Positions 21,290-29,358 are shown, counted from the stretch's first letter. The stretch is DNA of 64,000 nucleotides from Eubacteriaceae bacterium (GCA_021770095.1 JAETRQ010000001.1:186001-250000), one strand, 5' to 3'. Program-made: numbers and translations. The notes: generated from the letters alone by a model not told the origin.

Positions 21290-21323
21290 GCAGACGGAGT
21301 TTGCTTAGACGTACTCTGTCTGC
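21290..21323. terminator. Bidirectional terminator between cotJB and the carboxypeptidase gene
   Basis: GCAGACGGAGT (21290-21300) pairs with ACTCTGTCTGC (21313-21323), one G-U pair. T-rich tails lie on both strands, stronger on the minus strand. Confidence 0.8.
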
Positions 21324-21332
21324 GTTTCTTAT

Positions 21333-22712
21333 TTAATCTCTTCTTTGCGGCGGAGGAAGAAAATCATCAGGATTGTTATTTGATTTTTGAGAATCAATCT
21401 GTTTTTTGGCTCTGCGTTTCTTTTTCTTATTCTGATTGTTAATAACCATAAATACATATACAAGCACAGCAGCAACAAAAATAATAAGAATTATTTTAAC
21501 AGCGGTTGTGGCAAAAAAGGATTTGATTGCATTTATCACCTTTAAGAAAGTTGAAAGCTCAACATCCTCTGCGGCAACCAGATCGGTTTGCGCAATCACA
21601 TCTCCGCCATAAATAATATTAGCCTTACATACTTCCTGCCCTTTGGTTACAGGAGCTTTCAGCAATTCCGGTTTTTCAACAGGTTCAATAATAATCCCCG
21701 ACTTGTCCAGTCCTGACGGAACAATGACGTTGACATCTTCTTTGGCAACAAGCTGAACACTGTCTGCATCTTTACCGTCTTCAACAGTTATTTCATTCAG
21801 TACTTCATTCTGCTTAACTAATGTAGAATATTTAAGGCTGTCAAATGCCCATTCAAACAAAGATTTTGCGTCAACAAATGAACACTTTGTCTCATATGAC
21901 TGTCCGTTGATTTTTTGTCTCGGTGATTTCAATACCACAGCAAGATAATTATATCCGTCTTTTGTCGCTTTTGTTACTAAACAATATTCTGCCTGTTCTG
22001 TCGAACCAGTCTTAATACCCTGAGCATATTCATAATAATATGTTACATAACCCGGACTAAGCATCAAATTTGTATGGCCGAGAACCAAGTTGCCAAACTT
22101 AACCTCTTTTGCAGTTGAGTACTTAACAAAGTTCTGATTTTTCAATGCATCCAGCGTAATGGTTGCCATATCTCTGGCTGTTGTGTAATGGTCATCACTG
22201 TGAAGCCCGTCACAATTGACAAAATGTGTATCTTTACATCCCAGTGACTGAACATATTTATTCATTTCAGCAACAAATGTATTGCTGTCTCCGCTCACAT
22301 ATTCAGCAAGTATCTGACACGCGTCACATGCAGAGTGGACCATCGTAAGATAAAGAAGTTCATCAATTGTAAGTTCCTGACCGACTTCAATACCTGCAAC
22401 CTGTGCCCCTGTGCCGAGCGTTGCATCAAATGCGGACTGGCTCATTTTTGTCTTAGCCTGAAAATCTTTGACATTATTGATAACCACCATTGCTGTTACA
22501 ATTTTGGTAAGTGAGGCAGGATACAAACGCTCGTCAATATTTTTCTGAGCAACAACAGGATAAGAGTCATCATCAAGGTTAATGAGCATATATGCTTCTG
22601 CATATATTGTCCTGTCAGGCTCATAAGTAGCCGCCTGAGAAGAAAAAGGAATGCAGAAAACAGATGTTAAGACAATAACTGCGGTTAGAATATAGGAAAG
22701 TGTTTTTTTCAT
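21333..22712 (-). CDS. D-alanyl-D-alanine carboxypeptidase (DacA/DacF-like), membrane-anchored
   Basis: Secreted low-molecular-weight penicillin-binding protein, 459 residues, trimming terminal D-Ala from peptidoglycan stems. Order: signal peptide ending near SSQA (~27); serine peptidase S11 domain with SLTK (S67-K70) and KTG (K234-G236); a beta-rich C-terminal domain (~275-385); then a membrane helix near 400-420 (IILIIFVAAVLVYVFMV) and a basic tail (KKKKRRAKKQ). The middle SxN motif reads S127-A-C129 (HSACDACQ), with Cys in place of Asn. That departs from the textbook motif and is worth checking. Anchoring by a C-terminal helix differs from the amphipathic helix of DacA in E. coli. Confidence 0.9.
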   Translation of the reverse strand: MKKTLSYILTAVIVLTSVFCIPFSSQAATYEPDRTIYAEAYMLINLDDDSYPVVAQKNIDERLYPASLTKIVTAMVVINNVKDFQAKTKMSQSAFDATLGTGAQVAGIEVGQELTIDELLYLTMVHSACDACQILAEYVSGDSNTFVAEMNKYVQSLGCKDTHFVNCDGLHSDDHYTTARDMATITLDALKNQNFVKYSTAKEVKFGNLVLGHTNLMLSPGYVTYYYEYAQGIKTGSTEQAEYCLVTKATKDGYNYLAVVLKSPRQKINGQSYETKCSFVDAKSLFEWAFDSLKYSTLVKQNEVLNEITVEDGKDADSVQLVAKEDVNVIVPSGLDKSGIIIEPVEKPELLKAPVTKGQEVCKANIIYGGDVIAQTDLVAAEDVELSTFLKVINAIKSFFATTAVKIILIIFVAAVLVYVFMVINNQNKKKKRRAKKQIDSQKSNNNPDDFLPPPQRRD

Positions 22713-22809
22713 AAACTTGACACCTTAATTAAAAAAATATATTATATTAATAGTTTAACATCTTTTTGTATTGAATAAAAGTATATTTTATTAATTTTTG
22801 GAGAATTTT

Positions 22810-23487
22810 ATGATTTATATAACCGGAGACACACACGGAGACTTATCTTGTTTTAAAAACCCAAAATTGTCAAAACTCGGCGAAAAAGATATTTTAATTG
22901 TCTGCGGCGATTTTGGATTTATATGGAATCCAAAAGACCCGAATGAGCAAAAAAATATGGACTGGCTGAAAAAAAGAAAATATACAATCTGCTTTGTTGA
23001 CGGTGCACATGAGAATTTTGACATTCTTAATGCCTACACACCATACAGATGGAAGGGCGGCAACGCACATAAAATTTCCGATAACATCTATCACCTTATG
23101 CGAGGAGAAGTTTTTACTTTTGAAAACAAAACGTTCTTCGTAATGGGCGGCGGTGAAAGTGATGACGCTTATATGCGTCAGGACGGCATCAGCTGGTGGG
23201 AAAGTGAACTTCCCAGTGCCGAAGATTTGAAAAACGGTGTATCCAATCTTCAGGACAGTGAGCGAACCATCAACTATATTCTGACATATGAAGCACCGAC
23301 CATTGCGAAAGAAATACTGAAACAAAGAACCAATCAGAATATTATTATCACTCCGCTCAACACTTACCTGCAGGAGATTATGCACAATATTGATTATATG
23401 CACTGGTACTTCGGCTCACTGCATATTGACCTCAATATCAGCAAAAAGATGACTGCCGTATTCAACGAAATTATTCAGGTATCATAG
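22810..23487 (+). CDS. Calcineurin-like metallophosphoesterase
   Basis: Soluble 225-residue phosphoesterase. Metal-binding motifs: GDTHGDL at residue 6, VCGDFGFIW near 36, DGAHENFD (place of the GNHE motif) near 65. The C-terminal GHxH part is not clear: the nearest candidate is HWYFGSLHIDLN near 200, which matches the shape of related clostridial proteins. GGAG six bases before the ATG at 22810 sets the start; a TTG four codons upstream lacks one. Substrate unknown; relatives include small phosphoesterases that share the HWYFGHxH pattern. A hairpin closes the gene. Confidence 0.8.
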   Translation: MIYITGDTHGDLSCFKNPKLSKLGEKDILIVCGDFGFIWNPKDPNEQKNMDWLKKRKYTICFVDGAHENFDILNAYTPYRWKGGNAHKISDNIYHLMRGEVFTFENKTFFVMGGGESDDAYMRQDGISWWESELPSAEDLKNGVSNLQDSERTINYILTYEAPTIAKEILKQRTNQNIIITPLNTYLQEIMHNIDYMHWYFGSLHIDLNISKKMTAVFNEIIQVS

Positions 23488-23512
23488 AAAAACCGCCATA
23501 TGGCGGTTTTTT
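23488..23512. terminator. Bidirectional terminator, phosphoesterase gene / XRE gene
   Basis: A 24-base perfect palindrome, five A, CCGCCATATGGCGG, then T tract. It lies between the plus-strand phosphoesterase stop and the end of the minus-strand XRE gene. Confidence 0.85.
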
Positions 23513-23732
23513 ATCTTTTAGGATACTCCAAATCTTTCGGCAGTCCTAATATATAATCTGCTGATATTTTATAGAAACAGCATAATTTTATTATGCAATC
23601 TATTCGCATGTCTCTTTTTTTATTTTCCCAATGCCCTACTGTTGCATCTGATACACCACAAATATCTGCAATTTGTTGTTGTGTTAAGTCATTATCAAGT
23701 CTTAAATTATAGAATTTTTGTCTATAATCCAT
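23511..23732 (-). CDS. Small XRE-family regulator (left member of a divergent pair)
   Basis: A 73-residue protein that is little more than one helix-turn-helix: NLRLDNDLTQQQIADICGVS followed by DATVGHWENKKRDMRIDCII, then a short dimerisation tail ISADYILGLPKDLEYPKR. The ribosome site AAGGAGGT is perfect. It is divergent from another tiny XRE gene at 23849-24073, sharing the tail form ISADY(I/F)(L/M)G. The 116 bases between hold three copies of a TACTAC-based operator. A Cro/CI-like mutual control is a natural guess. Confidence 0.88.
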   Translation of the reverse strand: MDYRQKFYNLRLDNDLTQQQIADICGVSDATVGHWENKKRDMRIDCIIKLCCFYKISADYILGLPKDLEYPKR

Positions 23733-23757
23733 AATTATTACCTCCTTTTTTGTATAT

Positions 23758-23826
23758 TACTACAAAAAGTAGTATTAACACTTGCTATACTACAATTAGT
23801 AGTGTAGTATATATTTACTACAATTG
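23758..23826. promoter_or_regulatory. Three regularly spaced TACTAC operators between two divergent XRE genes
   Basis: Operator 1 is a perfect palindrome: TACTAC-AAAAA-GTAGTA (23758-23774). Operator 2 is TACTAC-AATTA-GTAGTG (23788-23804), followed by another GTAGTA. Operator 3 keeps one arm, TACTACAATTG (23816-23826). Starts are 30 and 28 bases apart, close to three helical turns, so bound dimers would lie on one face. Likely promoter boxes for both genes fall inside the array. Confidence 0.75.
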
Positions 23827-23848
23827 ATATAAAAAAGAAGGTGATAAT

Positions 23849-24073
23849 ATGAAATATAAAAATGCACTGCGGAATATCAGAGAGGACAGGGATTTAAAGC
23901 AAAAGGATATTGCCGAAATTCTGGGTATATCACAACAGCATTACAGCAAATATGAAAACGGAAAAGTGGAATTACCGCTGCGGCATTTGATGACATTATG
24001 CAAATTCTATAATATTTCAGCAGATTATTTTATGGGATTCACGCGTGAAGAAAAGATATTGCAGCGAAAATAG
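23849..24073 (+). CDS. Small XRE-family regulator (right member of a divergent pair)
   Basis: A 74-residue single-domain regulator: LRNIREDRDLKQKDIAEILG, then GISQQHYSKYENGKVELPLR, then the tail FYNISADYFMGFTREEKILQ. AAGGTGAT precedes the ATG. The recognition helix (SQQHYSKYE) differs from that of its divergent partner (SDATVGHWE), so the two probably contact DNA differently, even though the operators between them are all of one kind. No phage or toxin gene lies alongside; targets are unknown. Confidence 0.88.
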   Translation: MKYKNALRNIREDRDLKQKDIAEILGISQQHYSKYENGKVELPLRHLMTLCKFYNISADYFMGFTREEKILQRK

Positions 24074-24122
24074 TCCTGACAGAAACATATTGCACAACTG
24101 TCGCTGTCTCACAAAGAACAAA

Positions 24123-24150
24123 CCACCCGATGCTTTGATTCATCGGGTGG
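24123..24150. terminator. Terminator of the alpha/beta hydrolase gene
   Basis: CCACCCGATG (24123-24132) pairs with CATCGGGTGG (24141-24150). On the minus strand it is followed by TTTGTTCTTTG; it may also act on the plus-strand XRE transcript. Confidence 0.7.
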
Positions 24151-24159
24151 CTGCTTATT

Positions 24160-25089
24160 TTAACCTATTACTTTTGTAATAAAATCATTGATATAAGTGT
24201 AAACTTCGTCTTTGTTGGTTTCATTCAGAACTTCGTGGCGGGCATCTTTGAATAACTTCATATCCACATCCGTGTGATTTGTGGCCTTAAGTTTGTTATA
24301 AATTTCTTCAATACCCTTTGAATAATTGCCGACAGGGTCCATTGAACCGCTGATAAGCAGGATTTTCAAATCCTTTGGCACATTGTTATACCAGTCATCC
24401 GTATTGGCACTGATATTGAGTTTAACAAGATCGTTCATTCCCTGTGCAGAGAAAAGGAATCCGCAGTAATCATCTGCAATATATTCGTCAACGATTTTTG
24501 TATCCCTCGTCAGCCAGTCAAATGCAGTACGTTTTTCAAACTTATTGCCATAAGCACCGAAAGTCATTTTGTCAAGTGTTTTGCTCTTATAAGTATAACC
24601 TTTTATCTTGGCAACGAGTGAAGATATTTTATCACCCAGACCTGCAACAGGATTGCTGCCGCCTGTACCCATATAAATTGCGGCATCAAAACCTGACTGA
24701 TTGTACCATGCTGTAAAACAACGGACAATGAACGAACCCATTGAATGGCCCATAACAATTATTTTTTTGTCCGGGTATGCTGACTTTGCCTTATCAAAAG
24801 TAGTCTTAAAATCTTTTACCAGACATTTGTAGCCGTCTTTTGTTCCAAAATAACCGGTATGTTCCGTATTCTGATTTGACTTACCATGGTTTGCCATATC
24901 ATGCATAAAAACAGCATAACCGTTTGAAGTAAGATACTCAATAAATTTCAAATATCGCTTTTGATGCTCTGCCATACCGTGATGAATAACCAAAACAGCA
25001 GTTATGTCTTTATTTTCAGGTGTGTATATATTACCGTATATTTCACATACACCTGTTGCAGACGGAAAATGATATTCGCTTATATTCAT
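24160..25089 (-). CDS. Alpha/beta hydrolase, monoacylglycerol lipase / lysophospholipase-like
   Basis: Serine hydrolase of the S33 / PldB group, 309 residues, no signal peptide, so probably cytoplasmic. The oxyanion segment is VIHHGMAEHQKRY near residue 34; the nucleophile elbow is GHSMGS near 114; the acid is likely Asp in ISGSMDPVGN near 250 and the base His in KDARHEVLNE near 281. The family cleaves monoacylglycerols or lysophospholipids, but members vary widely. Downstream of mscL on the same strand with a 21-base gap, so the two may be co-transcribed. Confidence 0.85.
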   Translation of the reverse strand: MNISEYHFPSATGVCEIYGNIYTPENKDITAVLVIHHGMAEHQKRYLKFIEYLTSNGYAVFMHDMANHGKSNQNTEHTGYFGTKDGYKCLVKDFKTTFDKAKSAYPDKKIIVMGHSMGSFIVRCFTAWYNQSGFDAAIYMGTGGSNPVAGLGDKISSLVAKIKGYTYKSKTLDKMTFGAYGNKFEKRTAFDWLTRDTKIVDEYIADDYCGFLFSAQGMNDLVKLNISANTDDWYNNVPKDLKILLISGSMDPVGNYSKGIEEIYNKLKATNHTDVDMKLFKDARHEVLNETNKDEVYTYINDFITKVIG

Positions 25090-25110
25090 AATGATTACCC
25101 CTTTATCATT

Positions 25111-25539
25111 TTATTCTTCAGTATTATCAGGAATGTCAGAAGTACAATGACAGCACTTCACAGCATCAATCGGAATTTCACTTTTACAAAACGGACAAAT
25201 CTTGGTTGTCGGAGCCGCAGGCGGAGCATCTTCTTTTATATGCGTTAAAGACAGTGCTTTATTAACTGCTTTTACAAGGCAGAAAATAATAAATGCCATG
25301 ATGATAAAATTAATAACTGCTGACAAAAAAGCACCGTAGTCAATATAATTATCGCCAACAAGATGAATTTTACCCTGAATTTCTGCACCGCCGACACAAT
25401 TGATGAGCGGTTTGATGATATTATCCGTGAGCGATGTAACAATAGAAGAAAATGCACCGCCTATAATAACACCGACTGCAAGGTCCATTACATTCCCTTT
25501 AGAAATAAATTCCTTGAATTCTTTTAAAAACTTTTTCAT
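25111..25539 (-). CDS. mscL: Large-conductance mechanosensitive channel with zinc-ribbon tail
   Basis: MscL opens at high membrane tension to release solutes during osmotic downshock. The 142-residue protein has the amphipathic N-terminus (FKEFISKGNVMDLAVGVIIG), first helix ~18-45 with the gate residues, and a second helix ~70-95 (FLSAVINFIIMAFIIFCLVK). After a proline linker (EDAPPAAP), the C-terminus carries CPFC (115-118) and CCHC (129-132), a zinc-ribbon-like module in place of the helical bundle of E. coli MscL. This tail would make the channel a candidate for redox or metal gating; that is inference. Confidence 0.93.
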   Translation of the reverse strand: MKKFLKEFKEFISKGNVMDLAVGVIIGGAFSSIVTSLTDNIIKPLINCVGGAEIQGKIHLVGDNYIDYGAFLSAVINFIIMAFIIFCLVKAVNKALSLTHIKEDAPPAAPTTKICPFCKSEIPIDAVKCCHCTSDIPDNTEE

Positions 25540-25565
25540 AATATTCTCCCTTTTCTTTTACAATA

Positions 25566-26432
25566 TTATATTACACCCGTAAAGTCAAACGGTGGAATAT
25601 AGCAACTGTCAGCAGAGGATAATTCCTGCAAAAACAACTTGTCCATCCCTTGACTGAGTGCATAATCAACAACCTTTTCATATTCACGCTTCGTAATTTT
25701 TCTGTTCAGTTCCGGAACAGAGGTTAAATCACCGCACGGTGTATATTGTGACATTAATGATAAATAAGTATCCTTTAAGTTACTGTTCATCCAATCCATA
25801 ATCTCGATTGAAGAATTTGTATTCTGCGGTAAAATAAGATGACGGACAATCAAACCGCTTTTCATCATTGAACCGTCAAACGTATCTTTGACCTGCCGTC
25901 TCATCTCCAGAATCGCTTGTGATGCCTTTTCAAAATAATCACTTGCTTTTGAATAACGAAGAGATTTATCATTGCGTATATACTTCAAATCCGGCAGATA
26001 AATATCAACCAAACCGTCAAGTTTTTTTATGGTATCCGCTTCTTCATAACCACTTGTGTTATATACAATCGGTACAGGAGATTTCCATTCTGCAAGGACT
26101 TTTGCAATGCGGTCAGCATAATGCGTCGGATTGACGAGGTTAATATTTTCAGCACCTTGGGAAATCAGATTTTCAAATATATCAATAAGTTTACTGTCAG
26201 AAATTTCAACGCCGATATTATCTCTGCTTATCTCATAATTCTGACAGAAAGCGCACCGCAGATTACATCCGCTGAAAAAGACTGTACCGCTCCCCTTTTC
26301 GCCGCTGATACAAGGTTCTTCCCAATAATGAAGGGCAGCACGTGCAATCCTGAAAGCACTTTTACTTTGGCAATATCCCGCTTGATCATCACGATTGACA
26401 TTGCATTTTCTAGGACAAATTGAACATATCAT
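25566..26432 (-). CDS. Radical SAM protein, PflA/AmmeMemoRadiSam-like
   Basis: Cytoplasmic radical SAM enzyme (288 residues). The iron-sulfur motif CNLRCAFC gives C56, C60, C63. A cysteine-rich N-terminus MICSICPRKC...YCQSKS (C3, C6, C10, C21) is typical of the subgroup annotated as pyruvate-formate-lyase-activating-like or YgiQ/PflX. The substrate of this subgroup is not established, and there is no pfl gene nearby. The start codon overlaps the rsmI stop by four bases (ATGA), making trmN6-rsmI-this gene a coupled operon. Confidence 0.85.
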   Translation of the reverse strand: MICSICPRKCNVNRDDQAGYCQSKSAFRIARAALHYWEEPCISGEKGSGTVFFSGCNLRCAFCQNYEISRDNIGVEISDSKLIDIFENLISQGAENINLVNPTHYADRIAKVLAEWKSPVPIVYNTSGYEEADTIKKLDGLVDIYLPDLKYIRNDKSLRYSKASDYFEKASQAILEMRRQVKDTFDGSMMKSGLIVRHLILPQNTNSSIEIMDWMNSNLKDTYLSLMSQYTPCGDLTSVPELNRKITKREYEKVVDYALSQGMDKLFLQELSSADSCYIPPFDFTGVI

Positions 26433-27250
26433 AATATTGCCTTATATATATCGCCTTTTTTAAACGGCGTCTGCGCGGCAACTTCTTTTGCGGCAGCATT
26501 GACAGACATACCGTTTTCAACCAAACTTTTCGCCATATCCACTGCATCCTCAAATGTCAGTGAAGTGGATTCGTCCTCTTTTTTACCTTGAATAACCAGA
26601 ACAATCTCACCCTTGAGTTTTCCGTCAGCATAGGTTTGAACGGCTTGACCAAGTGTGGTTCTGATAACCTGTTCGTGCAATTTGGTGATTTCACGCACAA
26701 TTGCAATATCTCGGTCTCCCAATACTTTATATAAATCTGCAAGTGTATTTGCAAGTTTATGCGGTGCTTCATAAAAAATCAATGTACGTCTTTCATCTTT
26801 AATATCCTCAAGATGCTCTCGTCTCGACTTTTTATTAACAGATAAAAATCCTTCAAAAGTAAACCTGCCGCTTTCCATTCCTGATATTGCAAGTGCAGTT
26901 GCAAATGCAGTCGGGCCCGGTACAGACTCAACCTCGATACCCATTTGATGACAAAGTTTTACCAAATCCTCACCCGGATCGGAAATTGCAGGCATACCTG
27001 CATCTGTCACGATTGCACAGGTTTCTCCGCCTGCAATACGTGAACAAATCACTTCACCGCGTTCACGCTTGTTATGTTCAAAATAGGATACCATCTCTTT
27101 TTTTATATCAAAATGGTTCAGCAGTTTCATCGTTACACGCGTATCTTCCGCTGCGATAAAGTCAACACTTGCAAGTGTTTCAACCGCTCTTGGTGAAAGG
27201 TCACCGAGATTCCCTATCGGTGTCCCCACAACATACAATTTTCCACTCAT
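26429..27250 (-). CDS. rsmI: 16S rRNA (cytidine-1402-2'-O) methyltransferase
   Basis: RsmI methylates the ribose of C1402 in the decoding centre. The 273 residues show GKLYVVGTPIGNLGDLSPRA at the start, AAEDTRVTMKLLNHF near 33, VTDAGMPAISDPGE near 83 and VPGPTAFATALAISG near 108, the classic tetrapyrrole-methylase-fold signatures. It lies in the common yabB-yabC order behind the tRNA methyltransferase gene, with a four-base stop/start overlap on both sides. Confidence 0.96.
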   Translation of the reverse strand: MSGKLYVVGTPIGNLGDLSPRAVETLASVDFIAAEDTRVTMKLLNHFDIKKEMVSYFEHNKRERGEVICSRIAGGETCAIVTDAGMPAISDPGEDLVKLCHQMGIEVESVPGPTAFATALAISGMESGRFTFEGFLSVNKKSRREHLEDIKDERRTLIFYEAPHKLANTLADLYKVLGDRDIAIVREITKLHEQVIRTTLGQAVQTYADGKLKGEIVLVIQGKKEDESTSLTFEDAVDMAKSLVENGMSVNAAAKEVAAQTPFKKGDIYKAIL

Positions 27251-27978
27251 TTATCATACCCATCGGCATAAGAGCCGTAAATCTCCAGCATCTCATCCGT
27301 AAATTTCCCGTTTTCTTTTTTAATAATCAACTGCGGTTCAACTCTCAAAAACGGCTTTGCACCTTTTTGCCCCTGTACCAAAAAGAGAAATGGCTGCTCA
27401 CCCTGCTTGTCCTGAACAAAACGCAAACGCTTTGGCTCAAGTTTATATTTGCGCATCATTTCAAGCGAATCAACAAGTCTTTCAGGTCTGTGGCACATAC
27501 AAAACCGACCGGAATATTTCAGCAGATATGCTGCGGCTTTAACCGCATCTTCAATATTACAGCACACCTCATGCCGTGCTATACGTGCGCTCTCTCCGAG
27601 TGATTCAATTCCTGTTCCAACCGGCTTATAAGGCGGATTCATTGTTACGAGAGAAAAGGATTCTGCCTTAAAAGTTTTGTCAATCTCTCTTAAATCACAG
27701 CAGTACGCAGTGATTCGTCCGTCAAGTCCATTTTCTTTTATTGAATGGCAAACCTGATTATAAGCATTTTGCTGAATATCAAGACAAGATACATGATTTA
27801 TTTTATGATCTCTGAGCCACAGGAACGGGATAATACCGCAGCCGGTACCCATATCAATAGCCTTATCTTTATACTTAAGTCCTGCAAAATGAGATAAAAT
27901 AACCGCATCTGTACCAAAAGTATGCTCAGGTGAAACCGCAATTTTTATGTCATCTGACAATCGTTCATAACTATACAT
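27247..27978 (-). CDS. trmN6: tRNA1(Val) (adenine-37-N6) methyltransferase, TrmN6/YabB-like
   Basis: SAM-dependent methyltransferase, 243 residues. Signatures: FGTDAVILSHFAGLKYKDKA, motif I DMGTGCGIIPFLWL near 45, and the catalytic NPPY in VTMNPPYKPVGTG near 115. Family members methylate A37 of tRNA-Val. Open frame extends upstream to 28152, but the family's N-terminus (xxYERLxDD) begins at the ATG at 27978. That ATG lies only six bases after a perfect -10 box and has no ribosome site, so the mRNA is predicted to be leaderless. Stop overlaps the rsmI start (ATGA). Confidence 0.9.
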   Translation of the reverse strand: MYSYERLSDDIKIAVSPEHTFGTDAVILSHFAGLKYKDKAIDMGTGCGIIPFLWLRDHKINHVSCLDIQQNAYNQVCHSIKENGLDGRITAYCCDLREIDKTFKAESFSLVTMNPPYKPVGTGIESLGESARIARHEVCCNIEDAVKAAAYLLKYSGRFCMCHRPERLVDSLEMMRKYKLEPKRLRFVQDKQGEQPFLFLVQGQKGAKPFLRVEPQLIIKKENGKFTDEMLEIYGSYADGYDK

Positions 27979-27984
27979 AAGTTT

Positions 27985-28013
27985 ATTATAGCAAATAGAA
28001 ATGTTCATATCAA
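27985..28013 (-). promoter_or_regulatory. Promoter of trmN6-rsmI-radical SAM operon, placing the start at the ATG
   Basis: Minus strand: TTGATA (28008-28013), 17-base spacer ending in TGC, TATAAT (27985-27990). Six bases (AAACTT) then the ATG at 27978. A normal six to seven base distance from the -10 puts the first transcribed base at or beside the A of the start codon. Confidence 0.8.
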
Positions 28014-28023
28014 GAACTACAAC

Positions 28024-28051
28024 AAAAAAAGGAACGATATAATATCGTTCC
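28024..28051 (-). terminator. Terminator of the M28 peptidase gene
   Basis: GGAACGATAT (28031-28040) pairs with ATATCGTTCC (28042-28051); minus strand continues with seven T residues. It isolates the trmN6 promoter from upstream transcription. Confidence 0.85.
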
Positions 28052-28078
28052 TTTAATCTGATTATTACAAGGATTGAT

Positions 28079-29320
28079 TTATTGCTTAGCACCATTGTCA
28101 AACATTTCAAGAGCCTTAACCGAAACAGCAAAACAATCAGCCAATCCATCAATATTCATATTGTCATATGTATCACGGCGTGTGTGATAATAATCCTCAA
28201 GCTTATGATTAAGTCCGGTTATACCTGTTGAACGGAAACCTGCCTGAGCAAAAGCAGCATTATCCGTTGCGCCGCCAAGCGGTGGAACCCATCCCTTAAT
28301 ACAATGAACATTTAATTCCGCAGCAGCTTCCATAAACAAATCAGATACATCTTTATCTGCTTTAACCGTACCGTTAAGGTCACGATAATTGGCCATAAGA
28401 TATTTAGGATCGTGAATGGTATCATATGAGAAGAAGAATGTCGGAACATCTCGGTACTCATCCTTATGAGCCTCACACCAAGCTTTTGAACCGCGAAGAC
28501 CGGCCTCTTCAGAACCGGTAAGAACAACACCAACCTCGGTGTTTTCAAGGGTAATACCTGAATCCTGCAATGCTTTCATAACAGCAATACCCATATAGCA
28601 GCCTGAAAGGTTGTCGTTAGCACCGTCAACAACTCTCTTTTCATTCCACATCCAATATAAACCGATTAAGAACGGAACAAAGATTAATCCGATTAATGCA
28701 GCCTTGAAGAGCGGAGATGATTTGTCTATCGTTGCAAAGCCAATTCCATTTTGAACAACATACATAATGGAAATTACAAGGTAATAAACAGCACCTATAC
28801 CGCAAATAACAGCATGGCCCTCAAATCCGACACCGCCGAGTTTATAGTTAACAGGCCATTCCCAAGCAGCATCAGGGTGACCGTTAAAGAAAATTCTGCG
28901 CTTAACCTCACCGGTGCAATGTTTGATTGCAGTAACATTATGACCGGTCTTTTCAGGGAAGAATCTGTCCATTGTCTTTTTGTAAAGACCAAACTGTAAA
29001 AAGGCAATAAGAAGGCCCAAAACAATCAATACTGCCGAAGCAATCGGGCAAAAGAAAAACAGAACAATTGCAGCAAGTGCAAATGTGATTGTAAAGTAAA
29101 TCCAACCAAAGAATGATCCCGGATTTTCCTTAAAACTTTCCACCTTTGCTTCATCACAGCCACAGTCTTTTTTGAGAACATCAGCCATGTATTCGCAGGC
29201 TATTTTCTCACCTTCAGAACCAGGATCACGTTTCGGCATATCCTTACAAATATGCGTGATTTCATCAATCATATACTGTGCATAATCCTTTTTCTTGTTA
29301 ATAATACTTTTCAAGTCCAT
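28079..29320 (-). CDS. Membrane-embedded M28-family peptidase
   Basis: Zinc peptidase-like protein of 413 residues with an M28 fold split by membrane helices. Metal ligands by motif: FNGHPDAAWEW near 140 (HxD), VDGANDNLSG near 228, TGSEEAGLRG near 262 (Glu pair), SYDTIHDP near 293 and NHKLEDYYHTRRD near 373 (His). Hydrophobic helices lie near 73-110 and 170-230. AGGAGGGG precedes the ATG at 29320; the frame continues upstream to 29362 without a site. A close paralog with the same plan is at 60346-61644. Substrate unknown; the helices inside the domain suggest action at the membrane face. Confidence 0.82.
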   Translation of the reverse strand: MDLKSIINKKKDYAQYMIDEITHICKDMPKRDPGSEGEKIACEYMADVLKKDCGCDEAKVESFKENPGSFFGWIYFTITFALAAIVLFFFCPIASAVLIVLGLLIAFLQFGLYKKTMDRFFPEKTGHNVTAIKHCTGEVKRRIFFNGHPDAAWEWPVNYKLGGVGFEGHAVICGIGAVYYLVISIMYVVQNGIGFATIDKSSPLFKAALIGLIFVPFLIGLYWMWNEKRVVDGANDNLSGCYMGIAVMKALQDSGITLENTEVGVVLTGSEEAGLRGSKAWCEAHKDEYRDVPTFFFSYDTIHDPKYLMANYRDLNGTVKADKDVSDLFMEAAAELNVHCIKGWVPPLGGATDNAAFAQAGFRSTGITGLNHKLEDYYHTRRDTYDNMNIDGLADCFAVSVKALEMFDNGAKQ

Positions 29321-29358
29321 AGTTACCCCTCCTAAATTTAAATATATTATATTATAAC

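Noticed and set aside
27979..28152. Longer start of the trmN6 gene
   Set aside because: The extension crosses the promoter and the upstream terminator and does not match the family's N-terminus.
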